From Hydractinia symbiolongicarpus (taxonomy: Eukaryota > Cnidaria > Hydrozoa > Anthoathecata > Hydractiniidae), in NCBI RefSeq assembly GCF_029227915.1, contig NC_079880.1, positions 26,283,501 to 26,347,500 of the forward strand: a stretch of 64,000 bases of DNA, in the 5' to 3' direction. Of the stretch, positions 12,539 to 25,809 are shown piece by piece. Made by a program: the position numbers and the translations under genes. Numbering within the stretch: position 1 is the first letter of the stretch; the number at the start of each line of letters is the position of its first letter. The notes under the pieces were generated by a model. The model was not told the DNA's origin. It ran no database searches and saw only the letters and a program-made list of their open reading frames with translations.

Positions 12539-14328
12539 CTGTGGGACCAATCCTAGCCGTTCGCACGCGCTGAGTGAATAGAGACATTTTGAAAAACTAC
12601 ATTTCATTACCTTTCTAGCGGTATCAATCCGTTTGAGTTACAACGATTGCGTCACATATTCGTACCAACATGTATTTAGCGATATTTTTCTGATGTTACT
12701 AGGTTGCATCTTTTAACATTGAAACGATTGACTGTGGGACTTAATTGAACTGAATTTAGACTTTGAAGTTATAAATGTGATAAATGAGACAATTGGACTC
12801 CAAGAAATAACATTCTACTTAATTCGACATGATTGCTGGAACTCAACGATTGCACTGGGCACTGTGGAAGCGCTTTATTTAAAAATTTTGATTAATAAGT
12901 CATTTTTTTACGGTCGTACCATTCCTTGCCGTTAGCAAGCACTGAAGAAATAGAGACATTTTTACAAAGTGCATTTCATTGACTTTTTAGTGGTATCAAT
13001 CCGTTCGATTTGCAACAGTTCCGTCACATATTCGTACCAACATGTATTTAGCGATATTTTTGACATGTTACTAGGTTGCATCGCTTTTAACAGTGAAACG
13101 ATTGACTGTGGGACTTAATTGAACTGATTATAGACTTTGAACTAATAAATGTGATGAATGAGACAATTGGACTCCAAGAAATTACATTCTTCTTAATTTG
13201 ACATGATTGCTTGAACTCAACGATTACACTGGGCGCTGTGATAGCCCTTTAGTAAAAAATGTAGATAAATAAGTCATTTTTTACTGTGGGACCAATCTTA
13301 GCCGTTGGCTCGCGCTGAAGAAATAGAGATAATTTCAGAAACTACATTTCATTGACTTTCTAACGGTATCAATGCGTTTGAGTTACAACAGTTGAGTCAA
13401 GGATTAGTACCAACATGTATTTAGAGATTTGTTTCCGATATTACAAGGTTGCATCGCTTTTAACAGGGGATCGATTGACTGCGGGAGTTAATTGAACTTT
13501 CTTTAGACTTTGATCTTTTAAATGTGATAAATTTGACAATTGTACTCCAAGAAATAACATTCTTCTTAATTTGACTTGATTGCTTGAACTCAACGAATAC
13601 ACTGGCGCTGTGATAGCGCTTTATTAAAAAAAATAGATTAATAAGTCATTTTTTACTGCGGTACCAATCCTAGCCGTTCGCACGCGCTGAGTGAATAGAG
13701 ACATTTTAAAAAACTACATTTCATTACCTTTCTAGAGGTATCAATCCGTTTGAGTTACAACGATTGCGTCACATATTCGTACCAACATGTATTTAGCGAT
13801 ATTTTTCTGATGTTACTAGGTTGCATCTTTTAACATTGAAACGATTGACTGTTGGACTTAATTGAACTGAATTTAGACTTTGAAGTTATAAATGTGATAA
13901 ATGAGACAATTGGACTCCAAGAAATAACATTCTACTTAATTCGACATGATTGCTGGAACTCAACGATTGCACTGGGCACTGTGGAAGCGCTTTATTTAAA
14001 AATTTTGATTAATAAGTCATTTTTTTACGGACGTACCATTCCTTGCCGTTAGCAAGCACTGAAGAAATAGAGACATTTTTAAAAAGTGCATTTCATTGAC
14101 TTTTTAGCGGTATCAATCCGTTTGATTTGCAACAGTTCCGTCACATATTCGTACCAACATGTAATTGAACTGCTTTGGACTTTGGCCTTATGAATGTAAT
14201 AAATGAGACAACTGATCTCCAAAAAATAATATTCTTCTTAATTTGACATGATTGCTTGAACTCAACGATTACACTGGGCGCTGTGGTAGCGCTTTATTTA
14301 AAAATGTAGATAAATAAGTCATTTTTCA
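12539..14328. repeat. Trimer-spaced block (offset 1117 bp), last monomer truncated
   Basis: Monomers start at 12539, 12911, 13284, 13656 and 14028. Monomer 12539 corresponds to 13656 (GTTCGCACGCGCTGAGTGAA, CATTTCATTACCTTTCT), and 12911 corresponds to 14028 (GTCGTACC or GACGTACC, then GTTAGCAAGCACTG). The shared offset is 1117 bp, or three monomers. The second copy is incomplete because the monomer at 14028 is deleted internally. Confidence 0.9.
14028..14328. repeat. Truncated monomer, 301 bp
   Basis: CCAACATGTA is joined directly to ATTGAACTGC at about 14162-14163, removing roughly 72 bp that normally hold the TTACTAGGTTGCAT core and the GATTGACTG box. The bases TA are common to both parental sequences at the joint. 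Confidence 0.88.
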
Positions 14329-15818
14329 CTGTGGTGCCAATCCCAGCAGTTAGCGCGCGCTGAAGAAATGGAGACATTTTCGAAACCTACATTTCATTGA
14401 TTTTCTAGCGGTGTCAATCCGTTGGAGTTACAACGATTGCTTCAAACATTTGTACCAACATGTATTTAGCGATATTTTTCCTATGTTACCAGGTTGCATC
14501 GCTTTTAACAGTGAAACGATTGACTGTGGGACTTAATTGAACTGATTTTAGACTGTGAACTTATAAATGTGATAAATGAGACAATTGGACTCCAAGAAAT
14601 TACATTCTTCTTAATTTGACATGATTGCTCGAACTCAACGATTACACTGGGCACTGTGGAAGCGCTTTATTTAAAAATTTTGATTAATAAGTCATTTTTT
14701 TACGGTCGTAACATTCCTTGCCGTTAGCAAGCACTGAAGAAATAGAGACATTTTTAAAAAGTGCATTTCATTGACTTTCTGGCGGTATCAATCCGTTTGA
14801 TTTGCAACGGTTCCGTCACATATTCGTACCAACATGTATTTAGCGATATTTTTCCGATATTACTAGGTTGCATCGTTTTTAACAGTGAAACGATTGACTG
14901 TGGGACTTAATTGAACTGATTATAGACTTTGAACTTATAAATGTGATAAATAAGACAATTGGACTCCAAAAAATTACATTCTTCTTAATTTGACGTGATT
15001 GCTTGAACTCAACGATTACACTGGGTGCTGTGGTAGCGCTTTATTTAGAAATATAGATGAATCTGTCATTTTTTACTGTGGGACTAATTCTAGCCGTTAG
15101 CGCGCGCTGAAGAAATACCGACAGTTTTAAAAACTACATTTCATTGACTTTCTAAAAGTATCAGTCCGTTTAAGTTACAACGCCTTCGTCAAATATTCGT
15201 AGCAACATGTTTTTTGCGATGTGTTTCAGACATTACTAGGTTGCATCGATTTTAACAGTGAAAGCATTGAATGTGGGACTTAATTGAACTGATTTTGGAC
15301 TTTGATCTTATAACTGTGATAAATGAGCCAATTGGATTCCAAGAAATAACATTCTTCTTAATTTGACATGATTGCTGTAACTCTGGGATTACACTGGGCG
15401 CTGTGATAGCGATTTATTTAAAAATTTAGATAAATAAGCCTTTTTTACTGTGGGACCAATCCTAGCTGTTAGCGCGCTGAAGAAATAGACACATTTTCAA
15501 AAACTACATTTCATTGTCTCTCTACCAGTATTCGTCCGTTTGAGGCACAGCGGTTGCGTCACATATTCGTACCAACATGTATTTAGAGATTTGATTCCGA
15601 TATTATTTGGTTTCATAGCTTTTAACAGTGAAACGATAGACTGTGGGACTTAATTGAACTGATTTTAGACTTTGAACTTATAAATGTGATAAATGAGACA
15701 ATTGGACTGCAAGAAATAACATTCTTCTTAATTTGACATGATTGCTTGAACTCAACGATTACAATGGGCGCTATGCTAGCCCTTTACTAAAAAATGTAGA
15801 TAAATAAGTTATTTTTTA

Positions 15819-16168
15819 CTGTGGTACCAATCCTAGCGGAGACATTTCCAGAAGCTAAATATCATTGACTTTCTAGCGGTACCAATCCGCTTGAGCTACA
15901 ACGGTTGCGTCACATATTCGTACCAACATGTGTTAAGCGATATTTTTCCGAAATTTCTAGGTTGCATCACTTTTAACAGTGAAACGATTGACTGTGGGAC
16001 TTAATTAAACTGCTTTGCACTTTGACCTTATGAATGTAATAAATGAAACAAGTGGACTCCAAGAAATAACATTCTTCTTAACTTGACATGATTGCTGGAA
16101 CTCAGCGATTACACTGGGCGCTGTGGTAGCGCTTCATTTAAAAATTTAGATAATTAAGTCTTTTTTTA
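15819..16168. repeat. Monomer with 5' deletion, 350 bp
   Basis: CCAATCCTAGCG passes directly into GAGACATTTCCAG at about 15836-15839. The GCGCGCGCTGAAGAAATA block is lost (about 22 bp). It resembles the 25-bp deletion in the 346-bp class, but the breakpoints differ. Confidence 0.82.
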
Positions 16169-17629
16169 CTGTAGAACCAATCCTTGCCGTTAGCTCGCGC
16201 TGAAGAAATAGAGACAGTTTTAAAAACTACAATTCATTGACTTTCTAGCGGTAATAATCCGTTTGAGTTACAACGGTTGCGTCAAAAATTCGTACCAACA
16301 TGTATTAAGCGATATTTTTCCGATATTTCTAGGTTGCATCGTTTTTAACAGTGAAACGATTGACTGTGGGACTTAATTGAACTGCTTTGGACTTTGATCT
16401 TATGAATGTGATAAATGAGAAAATTGAACTCCAAGAAATAACACTCTTCTTAATTTGACATGATTGCTTGAACTCAACGAATATACTGGGCGCTATGGTG
16501 GCGCTTTATTTCAAAATGTAGATAAATAAAACATTTTTTACTGTGAGACCAAAACCTAGCCGTCAGTGCGCGCTGAAGAAGTAGAGACAGTTTCAAAAAC
16601 TACATTTCATTGTCTCTCTACCAGTATTCGTCCGTTTGAGGTACAGCGGTTGCGTCACATATTCGTACCAACATGTATTTAGAGATTTGTTTCCGATATT
16701 ATTTGGTTTCATAGCTTTTAACAGGGAAACGATTGACTATAGGAGTTAATTGAACTTACTTTACAATTTGACCTTTTAAATGTGATTAATGAGACAATTG
16801 AACTCCAATAAATAACATTCCTCTTAATTTGACGTGATTGCTTGAACTCAACGATTTAACTATGTGCTGTGGTAGCGCCTTATTTAAAAATGTAGATGAA
16901 TATGTCATTTTTTACTGTGGGACTAATCCTAGCCGTTAGCGCGCGCTGAAGAAATAGCGACAGTTTTGAAAACTACATTTCGCTGAGTTTCTAACAGCAT
17001 CTGTCCGTTTGATGTACAGCGGTTGTGTCACATATTCGTACCAACATGCATTTAGACAAATGATTCCGATATTATTTGGTTTCATAGCTTTTAACAGGGA
17101 AACGATTGACTCTAGGACTTAATTGAACTTACTTTACAATTTGACCTTTTAAATGTGATAAATGAGACACTTAAACTCCAATAAATAACATTCCTCATAA
17201 TTTGACGTGATTGCTTGAACTCAACGATTACACTGGGTGCTGTGGTAGCGCTTTATTTAAAAATGTAGATAAATATGTCATTTTTTACTGTGGGATTTAT
17301 CCTAGCCGTTAGCGCACGCTGAAGAAATAGCGACAGTTTTAAAAACTACATTTCATTGACTTTCTAACGGTGTCAATCCATTTGAGTTACAGCAGTTGCG
17401 TCAAGGATTCGTAGCAACATGTATTTAGAGATTTGTTTACGATTTCACTAGGTTGCATAGCTTTTAACAGGGAATCGATTGACTGCGGGACTTAACTGAA
17501 CTTACTTTAGACTTTGACCTTTTAAATGTGATAAATGAGACAGTTGGACTCCAAGAAATAACATTCTTCTTAATTTGACATGATTGCTTAATCTCAACGA
17601 TTACACTGGCGCTGTGATAGCGCTTTATT

Positions 17630-17643
17630 AAAAAAAAAAAAAA
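17630..17643 (+). repeat. A14 homopolymer in monomer tail
   Basis: The A-rich tail after CGCTTTATT reaches 14 consecutive A residues, the longest run I saw in the window; most tails of this subtype have 7 to 9. Length variation here explains many of the 1-3 bp differences in monomer length. It is also a place where sequencing or assembly error could alter length. Confidence 0.85.
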
Positions 17644-18775
17644 TGAATAAGTCATTTTGTACTGTGGGACCAATCCTAGCCGTTAGCGCGCAGAAGAAAT
17701 AGAGACATTTTCAAAAACTACATTTCATTGTCTTTCCAGCAGTATTCGTCCGTTTGAGTTACAACGGTTCTGTCAGATATTCGTACAAACATGTATTCAG
17801 CGATATTTTTCTGATATTATTAGGTTGCATCGATTTTAACGGTGAAAGGATTGACTGTGGGACTTAATTGAACTGATTTTGGACTTTGACCTTATAACTG
17901 TGATAAATGAGACAATTGGACTCCAAGAAATAACATTCTTCTTAACTTGACATGATTGCTGGAACTCAGCGATTACATTGGGCGCTGTGGTAGCGCTTCA
18001 TTTAAAAACTTAGATAAATAAGCCATTTTTTACTGTGGGACCAATCCTAGCCGTTAGCGCGCTGAAGAAATAGAGACATTTTCAAAAACTACATTTTATT
18101 GTCTCTCTACCAGTATTCGTCCGTTTGAGGTACAGCGGTTGCGTCACATATTTGTACCAACATGTATTTAGAGATTTGTTTCCGATATTTTTTGGTTTCA
18201 TAGCTTTTAACAGGGAAACAATTGACTGTTGGACTTAATTGAACTTACTTTACAATTTGACCTTTTAAATCTGATAAATGAGACAATTGAACTCCAATAA
18301 ATAACATTCCTCTTAATTTGACGTGATTGCTTGAACTCAACGATGACACTGGCTGCTGTGGTAGCGCTTTATTTAAAAATGTAGATAAATATGTCATTTT
18401 TTACTGTAGGACTAATCCTAGCCGTTAGCGCGCGCTGAAGAAGTAGAAACATTTTTAAAAAGTGCATTTCATTGACTTTCTAGCGGTATCAATCCGTTTG
18501 AGTTACAACGGTTGCGTCAAGTGTTCATACCAACATGTATTTAGAGATTTGTTTCCGATACTACTAGGTTGCATAGCTTTTAACAGAGAAACAATTGACT
18601 GCGGGACTTAATTGAGCTTAATATAGACATTGACCTTATAAATGTGATAAATGAGACATTTGGACTCCAAGAAATAACAATCTTCTTAATTTGACATGAA
18701 TACTGGAACTCGGCGATTACACTGGGAGCTATGGTAGCGCTTCACATAAAAATTTAGATAAATAAGTCATTTTTA

Positions 18776-21747
18776 CTGTGAGACCAATCCTAGCCGTTAT
18801 CGCACACTGAGGAAATAGAGACAGTTTCAAAAACTGCATTTCATTGACCTTATAGCGGTATCAAGCCGTTTGAGTTACAACAGTTGCGTCACATATTCGT
18901 ACCAACATGCATTAAGCGATATTTTTCCGATATTACTAGTTTGCATCGCTTTTAACAGTGAAACGATTGACTGTCGGACTTAATTGGACTGCTTTAGACT
19001 TTGACCTTAGAAAGCTGATAAATGAGACAATTGAACTCCAAGAAATAATATTCTTCTTAATTTGACATGATTGCTTGAACTCAACGATTACACTGGCGCT
19101 GTGATAGCGCTTTATTAAAAAAAACTAGATGAATAAGTCATTTTGTACTGTGGGACCAATCCTAGCCGTTAGCGCACAAAAGAAATAGAGACATTTTCAA
19201 AAACTACATTTCATTGTCTTTCCAGCAGTATTCGTCCGTTTGAGTTACAACGGTTGCGTCAAATATTCGTACAAACATGTATTAAGCGATATTTTTCCGA
19301 TATTACAACGTTGCATCGCTTTTAACAGTGAAACGATTGACTGTCGGACTTAATTGAACTGCTTTAGACTTTGACCTTAAAAATCTGATAAATGAGACAA
19401 TTGAACTCCAAGAAATAATATTCTTCTTAATTTGACATGATTGCTTGAACTCAACGATTACACTGGGGGCTGTGGTAGCGCTTCATTTAAAAATTTAGAT
19501 AAATAAGTCATTTTTTACTGTTGGACCAATCCTAGCCGTTAGCGCGCTGAAGAAATAGAGAGATTTTCAAAAACCACATTTCATTGTCTCTCTACCAGTA
19601 TTCGTCCGTTTGAGGTACAGCGGTTGCGTCACATATTCGTACCAACATGTATTTAGAGATTTCTTTCCGATATTATTTAGTTTTATAGCTTTTAACAGGG
19701 AAACGATTGACTCTAGGACTTAATTGAACTTACTTTACAATTTGACCTTTTAAATGTGATTAATGAGACAATTGAACTCCAATAAATAACATTCCTCTTA
19801 GTTTGACGTGATTGCTTGAACTCAACGATTACATTGGGTGCTGTGGTAGCCCTTTATTTAAAAATGTAGATAAGTATGTCATTTTGTACTGTGGGATTTA
19901 TCCTAGCCGTTAGCGCACGCTGAAGAAATAGCGACAGTTTTAAAAAACTTCATTTCATTGACTTTCTAACGGTGTCAATCCATTTGAGTTGCAGCAGTTG
20001 CCTCAAGGTTTTGTAGCAACATGTATTTAGAGATTTGTTTACGATTTTACTAGGTTGCATAGCTCTTAACAGGGAATCGATTGACTGCGGGACTTAACTG
20101 AACTTACTTTAGACTTTGATCTTTCAAATGTGATAAATGAGACAATTGGACTCCAAGAAATAACATTCTTCTTAATTTGACATGATTGCTTGAACTCAAC
20201 GATTACACTGGCGCTGTGATAGCGCTTTATTAAAAAAAACTAGATGAATAAGTCATTTTGTACTGTGGGACCAATCCTAGCCGTTAGCGCGCAGAAGAAA
20301 TAGAGACATTTTCAAAAACTACATTTCATTGTCTTTCCAGCACTATTCGTCCGTTTGAGTTACAACGGTTGCGACAAATATTCGTACCAACATGTATTAA
20401 GCGATATTTTTCCGATATTACAACGTTGCATCGCTTTTAACAGTGAAACGATTGACTGTCGGACTTAATTGAACTGCTTTAGACTTTGACCTTAAAAATC
20501 TGATAAATGAGACAATTGAACTCCAAGAAATAATATTCCTCTTAATTTGACATGATTGCTTGAACTCAACGATTACACTGGGGGCTGTGGTAGCGCTTCA
20601 TTTAAAAATTTACATAAATAAGTAATTTTTTACTGTTGGACCAATCCTAGCCGTTAGCGCGCTGAAAAAATAGAGAGATTTTCAAAAACTACATTTCATT
20701 GTTTCTCTACCAGTATTCGTCCGTTTGAGGTACAGCGGTTGCGTCACATATTCGTACCAACATGTATTTAGAGATTTCTTTCCGATATTATTTAGTTTTA
20801 TAGCTTTTAACAGGGAAACGATTGACTCTAGGACTTAATTGAACTTACTTTACAATTTGACCTTTTAAATGTGATTAATGAGACAATTGAACTCCAATAA
20901 ATAACATTCCTCTTAGTTTGACGTGATTGCTTGAACTCAACCATTACATTGGGTGCTGTGGTAGCCCTTTATTTAAAAATGTAGATAAGTATGTCATTTT
21001 GTACTGTGGGATTTATCCTAGCCGTTAGCGCACGCTGAAGAAATAGCGACAGTTTTAAAAAACTTCATTTCATTGACTTTCTAACGGTGTCAATCCATTT
21101 GAGTTGCAGCAGTTGCCTCAAGGTTTTGTAGCAACATGTATTTAGAGATTTGTTTACGATTTTACTAGGTTGCATAGCTTTTAACAGGGAATCGATTGAC
21201 CGCGGGACTTAACTGAACTTACTTTAGACTTTGATCTTTCAAATGTGATAAATGAGACAATTGGACTCCAAGAAATAACATTCTTCTTAATTTGACATGA
21301 TTGCTTGAACTCAACGATTACACTGGCGCTGTGATAGCGCTTTATTAAAAAAAACTAGATGAATAAGTCATTTTGTACTGTGGGACCAATCCTAGCCGTT
21401 AGCGCGTAGAAGAAATAGAGACATTTTCAAAAACTACATTTCATTGTCTTTCCAGCAGTATTCGTCCGTTTGAGTTACAACGGTTGCGTCAAATATCCGT
21501 ACCAACATGTATTAAGCGATATTTTTCCGATATTACAACGTTGCATCGATTTTAACAGTGAAAGGATTGACTGTGGGACTAAATTGAACTGATTTTGGAT
21601 TTTGACCATATAACTGTGATAAATGAGCCAATTGGATTCCAAGAAATAACATTCTTCTTAATTTGACATAATTGCTGTAACTCCGGGATTACACTGGGCG
21701 CTGTGGTAGCGCTTTATTAAAAATGTAGATAAATAAGACATTTTTTA
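18776..21747. repeat. Trimer higher-order repeat, ~1115 bp
   Basis: Monomers start at 18776, 19148, 19518, 19889, 20263, 20633, 21004 and 21378. Corresponding starts differ by 1115 bp: 19148/20263/21378, 19518/20633 and 19889/21004. Diagnostic variants recur at that spacing: GCGCAGAAGAAATAG-like starts; a core reading TATTTAGTTTTATAGC; and GGGATTTATCCTAGCC with GCAGCAGTTGCCTCAAGG. Close similarity begins in the 3' part of the monomer at 18776 (shared AAAACTAGATGAATAAG tail) and stops near 21540, giving a little over two copies. Confidence 0.9.
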
Positions 21748-22476
21748 CTGTGGGACCAATCCTAGCCGTTAGCGCGCGCTGAACAAGTAGAGACAGTTTC
21801 ACAAACTACATTTATTTGCCTTGCTAAGGGTATCAGTCCGTTTGAGTTACAACGGTTCTGTCAGATATTCGTACCAACATGTATTCAGCGATATTATTCT
21901 GATATTATTAGGTTGCATCGATTTTAACGGTGAAAGGATTGACTGTGGGGCTTAATTGAACTGATTTTGGACTTTGACCTTATAACTGTGATAAATAAAA
22001 CATATGGACTCCAAGAAATAACATTCTTCTTAATTTGACATGATTGCTAGAACTCAGTGATTACATTGGGCGCTGTGGTAGCGCTTCATTTAAAAATTTA
22101 GATACATAAGCCTTTTTTTACTGTGGGACCAATCCTAGCCGTTAGCGCGCTGAAGAAATAGAGACATTTTCAAAAACTACATTTTATTGTCTCTCTACCA
22201 GTATTCTTCCGTTTGAGGTACAGCGGTTGCGTCACATATTTGTAGCAACATGTATTTAGAGATTTGTTTCCGATATTGTTTGGTTTCATAGCTTTTAACA
22301 GAGAAATGATTGACTGTAGGACTTAATTGAACTTACTTTAAATGTGATAAATGAGACAATTGAACTCCAATAAATAACATTCTTCTTAATTTGACGTGAT
22401 TGCTTGAACTCAACGATTACACTGGGGGCTGTGGTAGCGCTTCATTTAAAAATTTAGATAAATAAGACATTTTTTA
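21748..22476. repeat. Transitional monomers
   Basis: Two monomers, 21748-22120 and 22121-22476, link the trimer block to the following dimer block. The first carries GCGCTGAACAAGTAG and CATTTATTTGCCTTGC. The second is the first example of the 356-bp class. Confidence 0.85.
22121..22476. repeat. 356-bp monomer (15-bp deletion class), copy 1
   Basis: ACTTACTTTA joins AATGTGATAAATG, removing the 15 bases that contain TTTGACCTT. Relatives without the deletion (for example at 16541) read ACTTACTTTACAATTTGACC then TTTTAAATG, so the joint falls on a repeated TTTA. The rest of the monomer is the TTGTCTCTCTACCAG, TTTGGTTTCATAGC subtype. Confidence 0.88.
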
Positions 22477-24336
22477 CTGTGGGACCAATCCTAGCCGTTA
22501 GCGCGCGCTGAAGAAATAGAAACATTTTCAAAAAGTGCATTTTATTGACCTTCTAGCGGTATCAAGCCGTTTGAGTTACAACAGTTGCGTCACATATTCG
22601 TACCAACATGCATTAAGCGATATTTTTCCGATATTACTAGGTTGCATCGCTTTTAACAGTGAAACGATTGACTGTGGGACTTAATTGAACTGCTTTGGAT
22701 TTTGACCTTAAAAATCTGATAAATGAGACAATTAAACTACAAGAATTAATATTCTTCTTAATTTGACATGGTTGCTTGAACTCAACGATTACACAGGGGG
22801 CTGTGGTAGCGCTTCATTTAAAAATTTAGATAAATAAGTCATTTTTACTGTGGGACCAATGCTAGCCGTTATCGCACACTGAGGAAATAAAGACAGTTTC
22901 AAAAACTATAATTCATTGAGTTTCTAACGGTATCAATCCGTTTGAGTTACAATGGTTGCGTCAAGTATTCGTACCAACATGTATTTAGAGATTTGTTTCC
23001 CATATTACTAGGTTGCATAGCTTCTAACAGAGAAACGATTGACTGTGGGACTTAATTGAACTTACTTTAGAGTTTGACCTTTTAAATGTGATAAATAAGA
23101 CAACTTGACTCCAAGAAATAACATTCTTCTTAATTTGACATGATTGCTTGAACTCAGCGATTGCATTGGGCGCTGTGGTAGCGCTTCATTTAAAAATTTA
23201 GATAAATTACTCATTTTTTACTGTGGGACCAATCCTAGCCGTTAGCGCGCGCTGAAGAAATAGAAACATTTTCGAAAAGTGCATTTTATTGACCTTCTAG
23301 CGGTATCAAGCCGTTTGAGTTACAACAGTTGCGTCACATATTCGTACCAACATGCATTAGGCGATAATTTTCCGATATTACTAGGTTGCATCGCTTTTAA
23401 CAGTGAAACGATTGACTGTGGGACTTAATTGAACTGCTTTGGATTTTGACCTTAAAAATCTGATAAATGAGACAATTGAACTACAAGAATTAATATTCTT
23501 CTTAATTTGACATGATTGCTTGAACTCAACGATTACACTGGGGGCTGTGGTAGCGCTTCATTTAAAAATTTAGATAAATAAGTCATTTTTACTGTTGGAC
23601 CAATGCTAGCCGTTATCGCACACTGAGGAAATAGAGACAGTTTCAAAAACTATAATTCATTGAGTTTCTAACGGTATCAATCCGTTTGAGTTACAATGGT
23701 TGCGTCAAGTATTCGTACCAACATGTATTTAGAGATTTGTTTCCCATATTACTAGGTTGCATAGCTTCTAACAGAGAAACGATTGACTGTGGGACTTAAT
23801 TGAACTTACTTTAGAGTTTGACCTTTTAAATGTGATAAATAAGACAACTTGACTCCAAGAAATAACATTCTTCTTAATTTGACATGATTGCTTGAACTCA
23901 GCGATTGCATTGGGCGCTGTGGTAGCGCTTCATTTAAAAATTTAGATAAATTACTCATTTTTTACTGTGGGACCAATCCTAGCCGTTAGCGCGCGTTGAA
24001 GAAATAGAAACATTTTCAAAAAGTGCATTTCATTGACCTTCTAGCGGTATCAAGCCGTTTGAGTTACAACGGTTGCGTCAGATATTCTACCAACATGCAT
24101 TAAGCGATATTTTTCCGATATTACTAAGTTGCATCGCTTTTAACAGTGAAGCGATTGACTGTGGGACTTAATTGAACTGATTTTAGACTTTGACCTTATT
24201 AATGTGATAAGTGAGACAATTGGACTCCAAGAAGTAACATTCTTCTTAACTTGACATGATTGCTGGTAAACAGCGTTTACATTGGGCGCTGTGGTAGCGC
24301 TTCATTTAAAAATTTAGATAAATAAGCCTTTTTTTA
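22477..24336. repeat. Dimer higher-order repeat, 744 bp
   Basis: Monomers start at 22477, 22848, 23221, 23592 and 23965. Unit 22477-23220 is repeated at 23221-23964 with very few changes; 23965 starts a third unit that diverges in its 3' half (GAACTGATTTTAG in place of GAACTGCTTTGG). The first monomer of the pair is class I; the second is class II (GTTTCCCATATTACTAGG, CATAGCTTCTAACAGAG). Both second monomers share the private variant GATAAATTACTCATT. Confidence 0.92.
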
Positions 24337-24692
24337 CTGTGGGACCAATCCTAGCCGTTAGCGCGCTGAAGAAATAGAGACATTTTCAAAAACTACATTT
24401 TATTGTCTCTCTACCAGTATTCGTCCGTTTGAGGTACAGCGGGTGCGTCATATATTTGTACCAACATGTATTTAGAGATTTGTTTCCGATATTTTTTGGT
24501 TTCATAGCTTTTAACAGAGAAATAATTTACTGTAGGACTTAATTGAACTTACTTTAAATGTAATAAATGAGACAATTGAACTCCAATAAATAACATTCCT
24601 CTTAATTTGACGTGATTGCTTGAACTCAACGATTACACTGGGGGCTGTGGTGGCGCTTCATTTTAAAATTTAGATAAATAAGTCATTTTTTA
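24337..24692. repeat. 356-bp monomer (15-bp deletion class), copy 2
   Basis: It has the same TTTA-bounded 15-bp deletion as at 22121, here reading ACTTACTTTAAATGTAATAA. It opens the 7-monomer unit. Confidence 0.88.
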
Positions 24693-25065
24693 CTGTGGGA
24701 CCAATCCTAGCCGTTAGTGCGCGCTGAAGAAGTAGAGATATTTTTAAAAAGAGCATTTCATTGACTTTCTAGCGGTATCAATCCGTTTGAGTTACAACGG
24801 TTGCGTCAAGTATTCATACCAACATGTATTTAGAGATTTGTTTCCGATACTACTAGGTTGCATTGCTTTTAACAGAGAAACGATTGACTGCGGGATTTAA
24901 TTGAGCTTATTTTAGACTTTAACCTTATAAATGTGATAAATGAGACAATTGGACTCCAAGAAATAACAATCTTCTTAATTTGACATGATTACTGTAACTC
25001 GGCGATTACACTGGGCGCTATGGTAGCGCTTCACATAAAAATTTAGATAAATAAGTCATTTTTTA

Positions 25066-25809
25066 CTGTGGGACCAATCCTAGCCGTTAGCGCGCGCTGA
25101 AGAAATAGAAACATTTTCAAAAAGTGCATTTCATTGACCTTCTAGCGGTATCAAGCCGTTTGAGTTACAACGGTTGCGTCCCATATTCGTATCAACATGC
25201 ATTAAGCGAGATTTTTCCGATATTACTAGGTTGCATCGCTTTTAAGAGTGAAACGATTGACTGTGGGACTTAATTGAACTGCTTTGGACTTTGACCTTAA
25301 AAATCTGATAAATGAGACAATTGAACTCCAAGAAATAATGTTCTTCTTAACTTGACATGATTGCTGGTAAACAGCGATTACATTGGGCGCTGTGGTAGCG
25401 CTTCATTTAAAAATTTAGATAAATAAGTCATTTTTTACTGTGGGACCAATCCTAGCCGTTAGTGCGCGCTGAAGAAGTAGAAACATTTTCAAAAAGTGCA
25501 TTTCATTGACCTTCTAGCGGTATCAAGCCGTTTGAGTTACAACGGTTGCGTCCCATATTCGTATCAACATGCATTAAGCGAGATTTTTCCGATATTACTA
25601 GGTTGCATCGCTTTTAAGAGTGAAACGATTGACTGTGGGACTTAATTGAACTGCTTTGGACTTTGACCTTAAAAATCTGATAAATGAGACAATTGAACTC
25701 CAAGAAATAATGTTCTTCTTAACTTGACATGATTGCTGGTAAACAGCGATTACATTGGGCGCTGTGGTAGCGCTTCATTTAAAAATTTAGATAAATAAGT
25801 CATTTTTTA
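25066..25809. repeat. Adjacent single-monomer duplication
   Basis: Monomers 25066-25437 and 25438-25809 appear to differ at only two bases, both in the start region: GCGCGCGCTGAAGAAATAG against GTGCGCGCTGAAGAAGTAG. They share private variants GTCCCATATTCGTATCAAC, AAGCGAGATTT, TTTTAAGAGTGAAACG and GCTGGTAAACAGCG. This is a very recent duplication of one class I monomer and it breaks the class I/II alternation. Confidence 0.92.

Larger units (their letters stand above)
14329..18775. repeat. Heterogeneous satellite monomers
   Basis: Monomers start at 14329, 14703, 15076, 15448, 15819 (350 bp), 16169, 16541, 16915, 17288, 17662, 18033 and 18404. A subtype with TTGTCTCTCTACCAGTATTC, GTTTGAGG.ACAGCGG and a core changed to TATTTGGTTTCATAGC appears at 15448, 16541 and 18033. 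The succession 17288-17662-18033 resembles the monomer order of the trimer repeat further right, suggesting an older, diverged copy of that trimer. No recent higher-order unit is visible. Confidence 0.88.

Noticed and set aside
8067-14052. Plus-strand reading frames at 8067-8252, 9066-9269 and 13852-14052
   Set aside because: They are short, differ in position and frame, and lie wholly within satellite monomers. One (9066-9269) exists only because it spans the deletion joint at 9108.
925-17673. Recurring minus-strand reading frames of 69-88 codons (925-1185, 2998-3249, 3728-3994, 4473-4739, 5234-5485, 7100-7351, 7846-8097, 11256-11483, 17464-17673) with similar products containing YFFLIKRYHSASV and SCQIKKNVISW
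   Set aside because: All lie at the same place in the satellite monomer and look alike only because the monomers are alike. They cross the monomer border, vary in length with single-base indels, and are closed by stops in most of the other monomers. No sign of codon-level selection is visible.
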